The notes under the pieces: generated by a model
Told to the model about the DNA's origin: nothing
The model's input: the letters and a program-made list of their open reading frames with translations, nothing else
Database searches by the model: none
Translations under genes and position numbers: made by a program
Assembly: GCA_023485295.1 (NCBI GenBank)
Contig: JAMCZQ010000006.1
Span: forward strand, 62,001-126,000
DNA from: Candidatus Marsarchaeota archaeon
GTDB taxonomy: Archaea; Micrarchaeota; Micrarchaeia; Micrarchaeales; Micrarchaeaceae
DNA length: 64,000 bases
Reading direction: 5' to 3'
Shown: in pieces, positions 1 to 7,457 of the stretch
How positions within the stretch are numbered: the first letter of the stretch is position 1
Layout of the letters: the number at the start of each line of letters is the position of its first letter

Positions 1-120
1 GAGGAGTACAAAGGCACAACGATAGGCAAGCTCGCTGCACATGCGATTGATGTGGAGACAAAGATAAAGAACACCATATCAAACAAGCTAGACGACCTGA
101 TGGAGCACTCCATGAGGTGA
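1..120 (+). CDS. C-terminal end of an unidentified protein (partial)
   Basis: An open frame enters from the left edge and ends at TGA 118-120, giving the last 39 residues of a protein. The tail is helical and charged (GKLAAHAIDVETKIKNTI...). I do not recognise the family from this fragment. Its last codons overlap the GAGGTGA ribosome binding site of the HIT gene that starts 5 nt later, so the two genes are probably cotranscribed. Identification needs the upstream sequence. Confidence 0.6.
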   Translation, partial: EEYKGTTIGKLAAHAIDVETKIKNTISNKLDDLMEHSMR

Positions 121-124
121 GCCT

Positions 125-520
125 GTGCAATGCGTATTCTGTACGCTTGCGGCTGAGCATGAAAAACACCTGTTCGACGGACGACATTGTTATGCCGTCC
201 TGGACATAAATCCTGCTTCGAGAGGGCATATGCTTGTCATAACGGACGAGCATTATGAGACCCTGCTTGAAGTTCCGGATGACGTTGTAGCTGAGCTTTT
301 TATAGTGGCAAAGGCCCTTGGGGCCAAAGCTGTCGAAAGGCTTGGCGCGTCAGGCCTGAACATAGGCACCAACATAGGCAGGATTGCCGGCCAGGAGATA
401 ATGCATACGCACGTCCATATAATACCAAGATATACAAATTCGTGGCCGCATGGAAGGAAGCGCCTTTCCGATGCAGAAGGGGGCGAGCTTTTTAATCTTT
501 TGAAAATTGATAGCATTTAA
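125..520 (+). CDS. HIT (histidine triad) family hydrolase
   Basis: This is a 131-residue HIT-fold protein. Family members hydrolyse or transfer nucleotidyl groups on substrates such as AMP-lysine, ADP-sulfurylates or dinucleoside polyphosphates; the actual substrate cannot be read from sequence. The histidine triad H-T-H-V-H-I-I at residues 94-100 (His94, His96, His98) is intact, and CVFC at residues 3-6 resembles the N-terminal zinc ligands of the Hint/HIT group. The length is normal. The start is GTG at 125, supported by GAGGTGA at 115-121. It lies directly behind the partial gene, so probably in the same operon. Confidence 0.9.
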   Translation: MQCVFCTLAAEHEKHLFDGRHCYAVLDINPASRGHMLVITDEHYETLLEVPDDVVAELFIVAKALGAKAVERLGASGLNIGTNIGRIAGQEIMHTHVHIIPRYTNSWPHGRKRLSDAEGGELFNLLKIDSI

Positions 521-585
521 ATGGCTTTCTGGAAGCTTGGAAATGTTTAAATAGGCTGAAAGCCGTATAATAGAGTGGTGATACA

Positions 586-765
586 ATGGCCAAAAAAACT
601 TTTGCGTGCAAGGACATAGGGATGCAGTGCGGATTCACAGCTGAAGCGCAGAACGAGAAGGATCTGATGCAGAAGATTGCAAAGCATGCCAAAGAAGCAC
701 ATGGCATGAACAAGATTGACGATGCAACCATGAAGAAGGTGCAGGCTGCTATAAAGACTGTTTAA
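586..765 (+). CDS. DUF1059-family small protein
   Basis: A 59-residue ORF starts at ATG 586 after GTGGTGATACA, a strong ribosome binding site typical of this genome. It reads MAKKTFACKDIGMQCGF..., followed by an amphipathic helix with HAKEAHGM. The N-terminal CxxIGxxCxF pattern followed by H-x3-H matches my recollection of DUF1059, small proteins of unknown function common in archaea and actinobacteria that may bind metal through the Cys/His set. It has its own AT-rich upstream region. No biochemical role is known. Confidence 0.75.
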   Translation: MAKKTFACKDIGMQCGFTAEAQNEKDLMQKIAKHAKEAHGMNKIDDATMKKVQAAIKTV

Positions 766-847
766 AGCTGTTTCTCTGTTTTTAATTTTTCTTGTTTTTA
801 TATTTTTCTGATTGATATAGTATTGTTTTAGGTTTAGAGGTGTCAAT

Positions 848-1840
848 TTGGCCAAAATGCCCAAGCAACTGCAGGACCATATGGAAAAGCAAGGCTACCA
901 TTTTGTAGGGCAGCATTCTGCAGTGAAGATATGCGAATACACCGCTAACGGCCTTCGCGGGGAAACGCTGTGCTACAAATACGCTTTTTACGGGATAAAG
1001 AGCTGGCAGTGCATACAGGGCACCCCTGCAATAGGCTGCGACATAGGCTGCAGGTTCTGCTGGAGGCTTATCCCTGAGGAGGAGGGTTTCAAGTGGAACG
1101 AGCTCAATGCAGTGAGCGAATGGGACGACCCGGAATTCATAGTGGAGAACATGATAAAGGAGCAGCGCAGGATTGTAAGCGGTTTCAAGTCCATAGCAAA
1201 CAACGATTTGAGGATGAAAAGGTGGAATGAGGCAAACGACCCAAAGCACGTTGCAATAAGCCTTACAGGCGAGCCGACGTTCTATCCAAAGCTCAGCGCC
1301 CTTCTTAGGGCCTTCCACAAGCGCGGCATAAGCACGTTCTTGGTCAGCAATGGCACGCTGCCCGAAGCGATTGCAAGGCTTGACCCGCTCCCTACACAGC
1401 TCTACATATCTCTGCAGGCCCCTGACGAAGAAAGCTACATTTATGTGACTAGGCCAAAGATAGCGAATACGTGGGAGAGGTTCCTGAAATCCCTTGAAAT
1501 GCTCTCAAAGCTTAATACGCGCACTGTGCTAAGGATGACGCTCATAAAAGGGCTCAACATGACAAATCCTGAAGGCTATGCAAAGCTCATATCGCTTGCA
1601 AGGGCCAATTACGTAGAGGTAAAGGGCTTTTCATACGTTGGAGGGGCCAGATCGCCTGAAAGGGGCCTGAGCCTGGCAAGCATGCCAAAGCATGATGAGA
1701 TAAAGGCGTTTGCAGGCGAGCTTGCTAAGCTGACAGGCTATATGTACACAGCGGAGCACGCTCCAAGCAGAGTAGTGCTTCTGTCAAGGGATGAGCCCTC
1801 CGCAAAGAGCAGGATAATAGATTTCAGCAAAATACACTGA
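848..1840 (+). CDS. taw1: tRNA 4-demethylwyosine synthase (Taw1/TYW1-like radical SAM)
   Basis: This 330-residue radical-SAM enzyme condenses pyruvate carbons onto N1-methylguanosine-37 of tRNA-Phe to form the tricyclic wyosine core. The radical SAM cluster is C64-x3-C68-x2-C71 (GCDIGCRFC). Cys29, Cys42 and Cys55 repeat the 13-residue spacing of the second Fe-S cluster known from archaeal TYW1. SLTGEPTFYP is the GGE-type SAM motif and ISLQAPD is also typical. I chose the TTG at 848 because GAGGTG ends about 5 nt upstream; ATG 857 is an alternative. A T-rich TATA-like stretch precedes it. It converges with the AIM24 gene, separated by 8 nt. Confidence 0.93.
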   Translation: MAKMPKQLQDHMEKQGYHFVGQHSAVKICEYTANGLRGETLCYKYAFYGIKSWQCIQGTPAIGCDIGCRFCWRLIPEEEGFKWNELNAVSEWDDPEFIVENMIKEQRRIVSGFKSIANNDLRMKRWNEANDPKHVAISLTGEPTFYPKLSALLRAFHKRGISTFLVSNGTLPEAIARLDPLPTQLYISLQAPDEESYIYVTRPKIANTWERFLKSLEMLSKLNTRTVLRMTLIKGLNMTNPEGYAKLISLARANYVEVKGFSYVGGARSPERGLSLASMPKHDEIKAFAGELAKLTGYMYTAEHAPSRVVLLSRDEPSAKSRIIDFSKIH

Positions 1841-1848
1841 TTGCTTGC

Positions 1849-2538
1849 TCAGCTCTTTTTTGCAGTATTCTCCTGGCCCTGCAGGTATATCTCGGTTGAC
1901 AGCTTGAACCTGGATACCGAATGTGCAACAACTTTGCCGTTGCCGTTGAATTTTGCAAGGAAAAGGCCTACGCCCCCGAACATCGCGGTCTTTATGTTGT
2001 CCACGAACGTTATTTTGTATTTTAAGGAGGCGTCAAAGCCCGCTATGTGCCCAGGGTCTATTTCAAGGGGGTCTGCGTCAGATACGTTGTATTCTATCAC
2101 ATCACCAGCGACGTGCAGGAATACCATGCCAGGGCCGACAAACCTTTGCAATATCAGGCCAGCTCCGCCAAAGAATGCCGAGCCGACGTTTACGAGCTCT
2201 ATGCTGAACTTGACGCTCTCTTCGCAGGCTATGAACGCGTAATGCTCGGCTATGAACTGCTCCCCGTCCCCGAGGTTCACAGCGTATATCTTCCCGGGTA
2301 TTATGCCTGCCATATTGATTATGCCGCCGAAATCGCCTGCGCGGAATTCTGTAAGAAAGCCTGACGCGCCCGTAAATTTGCGCTCTATGGCGCCGACGAC
2401 GCCCCCTGCTAGCCTCGGGGTCATCTTTATGTCGGAAGACTTGCTTATTAGCTTTCCCGAATCCGAGTAGACTGCCTCGTTCTTGTCAAGCTTTATGTTT
2501 ATCGACTGCATGCTGTTTCCGATTATTTTATACTCCAT
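1849..2538 (-). CDS. AIM24 / TIGR00266-family protein
   Basis: A protein of about 229 residues with the glycine-rich beta pattern of the AIM24 family (TIGR00266): repeated FGG(V/A)GL segments, LAGGVVGAIERKFTG near the start and a VGPGMVFLHVAGDVIEY core. Bacterial and archaeal members are cytosolic beta-sandwich proteins of unknown function; the mitochondrial AIM24 relates to inner-membrane organisation. I start it at ATG 2538, about 6 nt after GGGTGA; a GTG at 2547 would overlap the stop of rnp4. It is cotranscribed with the RNase P gene upstream. Confidence 0.82.
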   Translation of the reverse strand: MEYKIIGNSMQSINIKLDKNEAVYSDSGKLISKSSDIKMTPRLAGGVVGAIERKFTGASGFLTEFRAGDFGGIINMAGIIPGKIYAVNLGDGEQFIAEHYAFIACEESVKFSIELVNVGSAFFGGAGLILQRFVGPGMVFLHVAGDVIEYNVSDADPLEIDPGHIAGFDASLKYKITFVDNIKTAMFGGVGLFLAKFNGNGKVVAHSVSRFKLSTEIYLQGQENTAKKS

Positions 2539-2543
2539 TTCAT

Positions 2544-2885
2544 TCACCCTTTTTGCACTCCTATAGCATTGCCTGCGTAGAATATATGCCTTTCAGAGCC
2601 GCAGCTTGTGCACTTGACTACAATAAAATCTGATGTGCTTGAAAGCCTGATGCTTGAGCTTACGCCAGGGACCATTGGCAGCAGGCATCTTTTGCAGAAT
2701 TCCTTTTTCCTTTCCTTTATGCGTATGTTGTAATGCCTGGTTATGCGCATTGCGATTGATACGTACCTGCGCGAGAGATTTTCGTTGCCTCCAAGCAATG
2801 CGGCTTTTGCGTACGACAAAAGGAGCGCTATGCGCTCGATAGCTACGCTGGATATGACTTCCTTGCTTTTTTGGCTTTTTCTCAT
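2544..2885 (-). CDS. rnp4: RNase P protein component 4 (Rpp21/RPR2 family)
   Basis: A 113-residue RNase P subunit of the Rpp21/Rpr2/Snm1 family, which pairs with Rnp1 (aRpp29) to help position pre-tRNA for 5'-leader cleavage. The N-terminal half is helical (IALLLSYAKAALLGGNENLSRRYV...). The zinc ribbon uses FCKRC and KCTSC Cys pairs about 30 residues apart, as in Pyrococcus Rpp21. Family length is usual. It is followed closely by AIM24 and preceded by the PfpI-like gene (7 nt), all on the minus strand. Confidence 0.9.
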   Translation of the reverse strand: MRKSQKSKEVISSVAIERIALLLSYAKAALLGGNENLSRRYVSIAMRITRHYNIRIKERKKEFCKRCLLPMVPGVSSSIRLSSTSDFIVVKCTSCGSERHIFYAGNAIGVQKG

Positions 2886-2892
2886 TGGATCA

Positions 2893-3423
2893 TTATTTTA
2901 CGTTAAGCTCCCTAAGCACAGAATGTATGCTGGTCTCCAGGTCGGCTGCTGCTTTTATCGATACGATGTTCCTATCGATTTCGAAATCTGCATTTGACGG
3001 CTCCCCGTGAAACAGCGATACAAGCCTGAGCGTTTCGGCATTCTTGTCCACTGCAAGCTTTCTCCCCTTTACCACGTTGGCCCTTGCAACGACCTTGATG
3101 CCATTGCCTATGGCCCATATCTGCTTCGCATTTTTGTCAAAAAGCAGCAGCATATCTAACAGCGGCCTGAATTCGTAGAGCTTGTATTCGTCTATGCCAT
3201 CGCCATTTACGATTATTATGCCATCGTATTCCGAAGAATCAGCAGTGGATGCATGCAAATCCGGCTTTACTACTGCGCCGTGCTTTCCTACGCACTCGCC
3301 TTTTGCATAGCTAGTTAAAGCATATTCTATGCCCCACTTGTCAAAAAATAGCTTTAGCATCGAAAGCGTTTCGTCCTGGAAGTCTTTTGGGGGTATGAAT
3401 ATAAGCATGCGCATTGCAATCAT
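2893..3423 (-). CDS. DJ-1/PfpI-like protein lacking the catalytic Cys
   Basis: The fold signature is that of archaeal PfpI/DJ-1 proteins: LIFIPPKDFQDE at the N-terminus, YDGIIIVNGDG in the middle and VVKGRKLAVDKN after the nucleophile elbow. The elbow reads WAIGNG, where active members have AICHG, so the Cys-His pair is replaced by Gly-Asn and the usual glutathione-independent glyoxalase or peptidase chemistry is unlikely. I place the start at ATG 3423 (or 3414): ATATAAAG at 3443-3450 is a TATA box about 25 nt upstream, and a longer frame starting at 3459 would run across it. The product is about 176 residues. It heads the PfpI-rnp4-AIM24 group. Confidence 0.72.
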   Translation of the reverse strand: MIAMRMLIFIPPKDFQDETLSMLKLFFDKWGIEYALTSYAKGECVGKHGAVVKPDLHASTADSSEYDGIIIVNGDGIDEYKLYEFRPLLDMLLLFDKNAKQIWAIGNGIKVVARANVVKGRKLAVDKNAETLRLVSLFHGEPSNADFEIDRNIVSIKAAADLETSIHSVLRELNVK

Positions 3424-3442
3424 AACAATATCTATCAAAAAC

Positions 3443-3450
3443 TTTATATT
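3443..3450 (-). promoter_or_regulatory. TATA box of the PfpI-rnp4-AIM24 operon
   Basis: The minus strand reads ATATAAAG about 20-27 nt ahead of the ATG at 3423. That spacing puts transcription start at or next to the start codon, so this is a likely leaderless promoter. It is the main argument for the shorter PfpI-like start. Confidence 0.55.
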
Positions 3451-3490
3451 GCTTGCCACTGCCGCATTGCATTCAGCGGTTCAGCGGTTT

Positions 3491-3901
3491 TCAGAAAGAG
3501 CGGGATACCCTTGCAAGCCTGTGGCCCTTTGCCTTCAATTCTATTTCGTAGAATACGCCGAACGCCATCTTGTGCACTGTGAAGTTCCTGTCAAGCAGCG
3601 ACTTGTTTAGCATGGAAAGCATTATTGCAGCTTCCTGCAATGGCGCTGGCTCGGAGAAGAGGTGCGCAAACGGATTCAGCACCAATTGGCCCACTTTTAC
3701 TTCTGCTGCTATTTTCTGTATCTCTGCAGTGGCCTTGTCTATGACGTCCTCCTTCCTCAGCTCGTCGCCCTTGTCGAAGCTTATGAACAGGAGCAGCGAT
3801 TCCCCGACGCTTAAAGGCTCGCCCTGCTCTATGACGCTTGACCTGCCATGCTCCTTTGGCACTGCATTGAAATAATCAACGTGCCAGCACAGGAATCGCA
3901 T
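3491..3901 (-). CDS. Free-standing archaeal ThrRS editing domain (DTD-like)
   Basis: 136 residues resemble the N-terminal editing domain of archaeal threonyl-tRNA synthetase from end to end. Matching elements are the start MRFLCWHVDYF, a central LFISFDKGDE strand, IAAEVKVGQLVLNPFAHLFSE (the histidine-bearing PFAHL motif) and FGVFYEIELKAKGHRLARVSRSF at the C-terminus. In archaea this D-aminoacyl-tRNA-deacylase-like domain removes Ser from tRNA-Thr. No synthetase catalytic or anticodon-binding domain follows: the reading frame stops and PfpI comes next on the strand. It is either a trans-editing factor or half of a split ThrRS. Its ATG overlaps the stop of mscS by one base. Confidence 0.82.
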   Translation of the reverse strand: MRFLCWHVDYFNAVPKEHGRSSVIEQGEPLSVGESLLLFISFDKGDELRKEDVIDKATAEIQKIAAEVKVGQLVLNPFAHLFSEPAPLQEAAIMLSMLNKSLLDRNFTVHKMAFGVFYEIELKAKGHRLARVSRSF

Positions 3902-4782
3902 TATTTCATCTTTTCTATTGCTGAAAGTGCTGCCTCCTTAACCATTTCCTTTGAATGGTCCAATGAAGTGGTGCCTGCTTCGGCAGATATGTTTACTCCG
4001 TAATAGCCGTTGTTTATGTCTGCTATGCCTATTGAAAGGTTGCGCACTGCGGCCTTGCCCTTGCCTGCATGGGAAGCGAATTCCTTCATGAAGGCCTTCT
4101 TGAAAGACGCAAAGTCCTTAGCAATGGGCAGCTCTACGCGTTGCTTGAATGCAACATATTCGCTGCGGTTGTGGTTGAGTATGGCTGCTTGGAGCAGTAT
4201 GCTGTTTGGTATGTATACCTTTGAACCGTCTTCCGAAAGCAGGTATGAATAAACTACGCCTATCTTTTCTACAACCCCGGTAAATCCAGGTATTATCAGC
4301 TCGTGCGGGAACGTTGGGGGCATGTTTGAGTACTGCCATGTTGTTATTGTAACTCGCTCGCCGAGCCTGAAGGGCCTTGCAGCTATGATCTCCAGCCCGG
4401 CAAGTATGTTTCCAAGGGTGTTTTGCGCGGCAAGCCCCACCACTATGCCTAGGAAGCCTGCGCCGATCAGCAGGCCAGTTACATTTATCTTAAATGCGTA
4501 AAGAACACTTATCGCTATTACCGAATACGCAACTACCCTGAACAGATCTGCAATCATGTTGCCCTCTTCGGCTATGAAATGCTTTCCCGCTATCCTGATG
4601 CCGTGCGCTACTATCTCTATTACTATTATGCCGAATATTACAATTAGCGCTATGTGCATGTATTGCAGGTATTGCGGCGGCACTACGTGCAAAGCGTCTA
4701 CAGCCTCTGAGAGCAATACCCCTATTATTATGGCTATTATGCCTATTGCAAGGTTTCGCTTAAATCCGCCCAAAAGAAACAT
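3901..4782 (-). CDS. MscS-family mechanosensitive channel
   Basis: 293 residues. Hydrophobic segments near residues 8-30, 40-62 and 85-130 are followed by the conserved MscS pore helix and beta domain: GFLGIVVGLAAQNTLGNILAGLEIIAARPFRLGERVTI. The Gly/Ala-rich TM3 and the phrase AQNTLGNILAGLEI are diagnostic. The channel opens under membrane tension to release solutes on hypo-osmotic shock. The soluble C-terminal part (VYIPNS.., then alpha/beta) is complete. It lies between pcna and the editing-domain gene with almost no spacing, so it is probably in one transcript with them. Confidence 0.92.
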   Translation of the reverse strand: MFLLGGFKRNLAIGIIAIIIGVLLSEAVDALHVVPPQYLQYMHIALIVIFGIIVIEIVAHGIRIAGKHFIAEEGNMIADLFRVVAYSVIAISVLYAFKINVTGLLIGAGFLGIVVGLAAQNTLGNILAGLEIIAARPFRLGERVTITTWQYSNMPPTFPHELIIPGFTGVVEKIGVVYSYLLSEDGSKVYIPNSILLQAAILNHNRSEYVAFKQRVELPIAKDFASFKKAFMKEFASHAGKGKAAVRNLSIGIADINNGYYGVNISAEAGTTSLDHSKEMVKEAALSAIEKMK

Positions 4783-4785
4783 CGC

Positions 4786-5529
4786 TTAGCTTTCCATGTA
4801 CGGAGCCAGGTAGTAAGCAACGCTGGCATCGCCTATCTTGTACTCGACCTTTATCGGCTCGTCCGATTTTATTGACATCTTTATTGAGGAGTTAGACGGG
4901 CATGCGCTCACTATGCGCTCCAAATATTCAAGGTTGAACGTCGCAGAAGAGGGCTTGCTCACTTCTATCTTCCTTATTGCGTCGGTAGAATTCAGGTGCT
5001 CTTCTTCGAGCTCGCCGGCATCGCCCTTTGCAGAGACTATGAATGAGTCCTTCTCTGCCTTGAAGCCTATGTACGTGGAAAGCAGGTTTGCGTCCTTGAG
5101 GATGTCCTTGAAGGAGTCGCTTTTGACTTCTACCTGCGATTCGAATTCCACCTTTGGCTCTTTCTCCACATCCTTCTTTACATCGATCATCGGCAGCTTA
5201 TAGCGCCTGCGGCTGTGCTCGCCTATGAACTCTATCGAAAACTTGTTGTTTGAATCCTTCATTTCAAGCTGCTCCCCGCTCCTGGCGCTTGCCAGTATCT
5301 TGCTCAGGTTGTCAAGGTTGAGGCCTATGCTTGCTGCTTTTTCTATATCGTATTTCGAAAAGGCCTTGTTTGGCATTGAGAAGGAAACCATGCTTATCCC
5401 GCTTGGATCCATGGCCTTCAATGATATGCCATCTTTTGATATGTTGAATGTACCCTCGTCTATCAAGCTGACTATCGAATCAACGCAATTTTTCCAATAT
5501 CTTGCATCGTCTATTTTTATCTCAAACAT
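4786..5529 (-). CDS. pcn: DNA polymerase sliding clamp PCNA
   Basis: A 247-residue PCNA monomer; three form the ring that tethers DNA polymerase, Fen1 and ligase. It starts MFEIKIDDARYWKNCVDSI and ends YKIGDASVAYYLAPYMES, matching the usual beta-strand and LAPRIE-like end. GTFNISKDGISLKAMDPSGISMVSF is the conserved first-domain block. I use ATG 5529 because GGTGATGCC precedes it directly and the family begins there; upstream codons in the same frame are non-homologous. It heads a minus-strand set with mscS and the editing domain. Confidence 0.95.
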   Translation of the reverse strand: MFEIKIDDARYWKNCVDSIVSLIDEGTFNISKDGISLKAMDPSGISMVSFSMPNKAFSKYDIEKAASIGLNLDNLSKILASARSGEQLEMKDSNNKFSIEFIGEHSRRRYKLPMIDVKKDVEKEPKVEFESQVEVKSDSFKDILKDANLLSTYIGFKAEKDSFIVSAKGDAGELEEEHLNSTDAIRKIEVSKPSSATFNLEYLERIVSACPSNSSIKMSIKSDEPIKVEYKIGDASVAYYLAPYMES

Positions 5530-5735
5530 GGCATCACCAAGCACTGAAAAGCACAGAAAAATCAAAGCAAATACTCTCTTAAATGGCATACAAAAATATT
5601 TAAGAGTTCCTTTATCGGAAGTTGCCATTGTTTTGGCCATGCGCTGTGCTGCGCACGCATGCTGTTTACACCATTAAAAGCACAGAAACAGAAACGTATT
5701 TAAACATATCAGCCCCATTCTGCATGGTGATAACA

Positions 5736-5762
5736 ATGGGAGGAAACACTGAGCATCCATAG
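5736..5762 (+). other. Mini-ORF 1 (MGGNTEHP, then UAG)
   Basis: ATG 5736 follows GGTGATAACA, the strongest ribosome-binding leader pattern of this genome. Only eight codons follow before TAG. Past the TAG the same frame continues open through a second copy of the leader into mini-ORF 2 at 5802. It could be a decaying gene, a leader peptide, or a frame with stop-codon readthrough. No product can be assigned. Confidence 0.35.
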
Positions 5763-5801
5763 TTCCATTTTGATGTGAAATATGAATATTTGGTGATAAC
5801 A

Positions 5802-5831
5802 ATGGGAGGTCCAGGATCAAGCGGAGACTGA
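5802..5831 (+). other. Mini-ORF 2 (MGGPGSSGD, then UGA)
   Basis: A second exact copy of GGTGATAACAATGGGAGG opens a nine-codon frame. It is exactly 22 codons downstream of, and in frame with, mini-ORF 1, which shows that the leader plus MGG start was duplicated. The spacing and shared frame are seen directly; translation is inference. Confidence 0.35.
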
Positions 5832-5891
5832 ATTGATTTGTATATTAAAAATAATTTCTAATTTTACCTAATTTTATTCCTTTGTGTGATA

Positions 5892-6095
5892 ATGCAAGGG
5901 CTTGCCTAGAATATTGCTTCGCTTCCAGATGTCTTGGAAGTATATGCAACAGAGGGCCCGATAGGCTTCATGGTAAAGGCGCGTTTTGACGGAGAGAAAG
6001 AGCCTGAGGAAGTCGCTAATTACATAAAGAAGAACGTTTCAAAGGATTACGGCACTCTTGTGAGTTACATAAACTTCAAAAGGTGCAGCAAATGA
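5892..6095 (+). pseudogene. UAG-interrupted small ORF, possible Lrp/RAM-type domain
   Basis: After GTGTGATA, ATG 5892 opens a frame of five codons, an in-frame TAG at 5907-5909, then 61 sense codons ending TGA 6093-6095. The downstream part reads NIASLPDVLEVYATEGPIGF..., with a charged alpha/beta pattern loosely like the ligand-sensing (RAM) domain of Lrp/AsnC proteins. The stop overlaps the ATG of the next gene as ATGA, a classic coupling arrangement that suggests the frame is really translated. It could be a recent pseudogene, a sequence error at the TAG, translation from TTG 5934, or UAG readthrough. Confidence 0.45.
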
Positions 6096-6340
6096 AGATA
6101 GCGCATTGGTACTACAAGCACTTCAACAACGAAAAGCTCATTGAAGAGCTTTCAAAGCCTGTTGAAGGCGAATACGTGGTATTGAAAGAGGGCAACATGC
6201 TAACGCGGGTAAAAAAGGACGACCTCCCGGCTTATATAATGAACCTGAAAGAGATGAGCGAATACTACAGGCAAAGGTACGAGAAGTGCGTAAATGAATA
6301 TGGGCACCTATGCAAATTCGAAGCAAAAGAGCGCAAATAG
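6092..6340 (+). CDS. Hypothetical small protein
   Basis: 82 residues from ATG 6092, coupled by ATGA overlap to the frame before it. The protein is soluble and helical, rich in Lys/Glu/Tyr, with a short beta part (GEYVVLKEGNMLTRVKKDDLPAYI) between helices. Two Cys (YEKCVNEYGHLCKFEA) sit near the C-terminus. I recognise no family. The tight coupling suggests it works with the interrupted upstream product. Confidence 0.6.
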   Translation: MKIAHWYYKHFNNEKLIEELSKPVEGEYVVLKEGNMLTRVKKDDLPAYIMNLKEMSEYYRQRYEKCVNEYGHLCKFEAKERK

Positions 6341-6539
6341 CTCATTGTGATCCTTGCCTGTTTCATTGCGCATGCGAATAGGTAATGCGCCTTCAGGGCA
6401 AATCTTTATTATTTGCTCTGCAATATTATTGCTGGTGCATGATGCTGTTCGGCGCTGATATCCTTGATTGCAAAATGAACATGCGCAGGCGTGCCAGGAC
6501 TTGTTGCCGAAGGCCGGTGCAACTTATTTAGGTATTAGC

Positions 6540-7457
6540 ATGAGACCCTTTGTTAAGGTTGCAGGCCTTACGAAACGCTTCGGCAAGGGCATTGCCCTTG
6601 AAAAGCTGAGCTTGGACGTGAAAGCTGGCATAACTGTGGTCCTTGGGCCTAACGGAGCAGGAAAGAGCACGCTGCTCAGGTGCATGGCAGGCCTTTACAA
6701 GCCTGATTCCGGAAGCGTAGAAGTCCTTGGAAAAGACCCTTATTACGACAGTGCAGTCAGGGGCCGCATAGCTTTTATGCCTGACAACTACGGGCTCTAT
6801 GATTTCCTTAGCGTAAGGGACAACATAAGGTTCTTCGCAAGGCTTTACGGAATAAGCTATGGAGATGCGGACAAAAGGCTGAAGGAAACGCTAAGCATGC
6901 TTGACGCCAGCGAATATTTCAACTACAAGGTGGGAGCCCTTAGCCGAGGGACCAAGCAGAAGATACTCCTTTGCAAAGCAGTGCTCAACGATCCGGAAGT
7001 CATACTGCTGGACGAGCCAACTGCTTTCCTTGATGCAAGCAGCTCTGACAAGGTAAGGAGTTATCTTTCCGGGCAGGCAAAGGCAGGCAAGGCCATAGTG
7101 TTCGTTACGCAGAGGATAGACGAGGCGACGAGGTTTGGCTCAAGGATATTCATGATACGCAACGGCAGGAAGGTTGTCGATACCGGCATTGACAAACTGT
7201 TCTCTTACATATTGAAAAACAGCAGCATAAACGTGCGCTTCGCAAGACCAATAGATAGCAAGCTTGTTGAGCGCAGCGGCCTGGCCGGTTCCTGCGTATT
7301 GAAAAGCCCGATAATGGCCAATATAAGGATAAAAGGCTACAGAGACATAAGCACTGCAATAAGCAGGCTTATCGAGGCTGGCGCTTTCATTGCAAGCGTT
7401 GACTACGCAGAGCCGTTGCTTGAGGACCTTTACACAGGTGGTTCGAATAATGAATAA
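6540..7457 (+). CDS. ABC transporter ATP-binding protein
   Basis: About 305 residues of an ABC-2 type exporter ATPase. Walker A is GPNGAGKST, the signature is LSRGTKQK, Walker B is VILLDEPTAFLD, and the H-loop region reads VFVTQRIDE with Gln where His is usual. The C-terminal 90 residues form the extra domain common in gliding/NatA-type exporters. I start it at ATG 6540 (MRPFVKVAGLTKRFG): homology begins there and ACTTATTTAGG lies about 22 nt upstream, giving a leaderless transcript. A TTG at 6468 would add 24 non-homologous residues. It overlaps the permease gene by 8 nt. Confidence 0.9.
   Translation: MRPFVKVAGLTKRFGKGIALEKLSLDVKAGITVVLGPNGAGKSTLLRCMAGLYKPDSGSVEVLGKDPYYDSAVRGRIAFMPDNYGLYDFLSVRDNIRFFARLYGISYGDADKRLKETLSMLDASEYFNYKVGALSRGTKQKILLCKAVLNDPEVILLDEPTAFLDASSSDKVRSYLSGQAKAGKAIVFVTQRIDEATRFGSRIFMIRNGRKVVDTGIDKLFSYILKNSSINVRFARPIDSKLVERSGLAGSCVLKSPIMANIRIKGYRDISTAISRLIEAGAFIASVDYAEPLLEDLYTGGSNNE

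Larger units (their letters stand above)
5530..5891. other. Intergenic region with two twin mini-ORF leaders
   Basis: A 360-bp gap between the divergent pcn gene and the 5892 frame, much longer than usual here. AT-rich promoter-like blocks lie at 5575-5605 (minus, for pcn) and near 5697-5705 (plus, TATTTAAACA). The rest holds two copies of the leader GGTGATAACAATGGGAGG described separately, and otherwise AT-rich sequence with no credible long gene on either strand. Confidence 0.6.

Noticed and set aside
782..1318. Minus-strand 178-codon frame over taw1
   Set aside because: Antisense to the conserved radical SAM core; no motif of its own.
5530..5640. Longer PCNA reading frame
   Set aside because: Residues before MFEIKIDD do not match PCNA and the ribosome binding site precedes ATG 5529.
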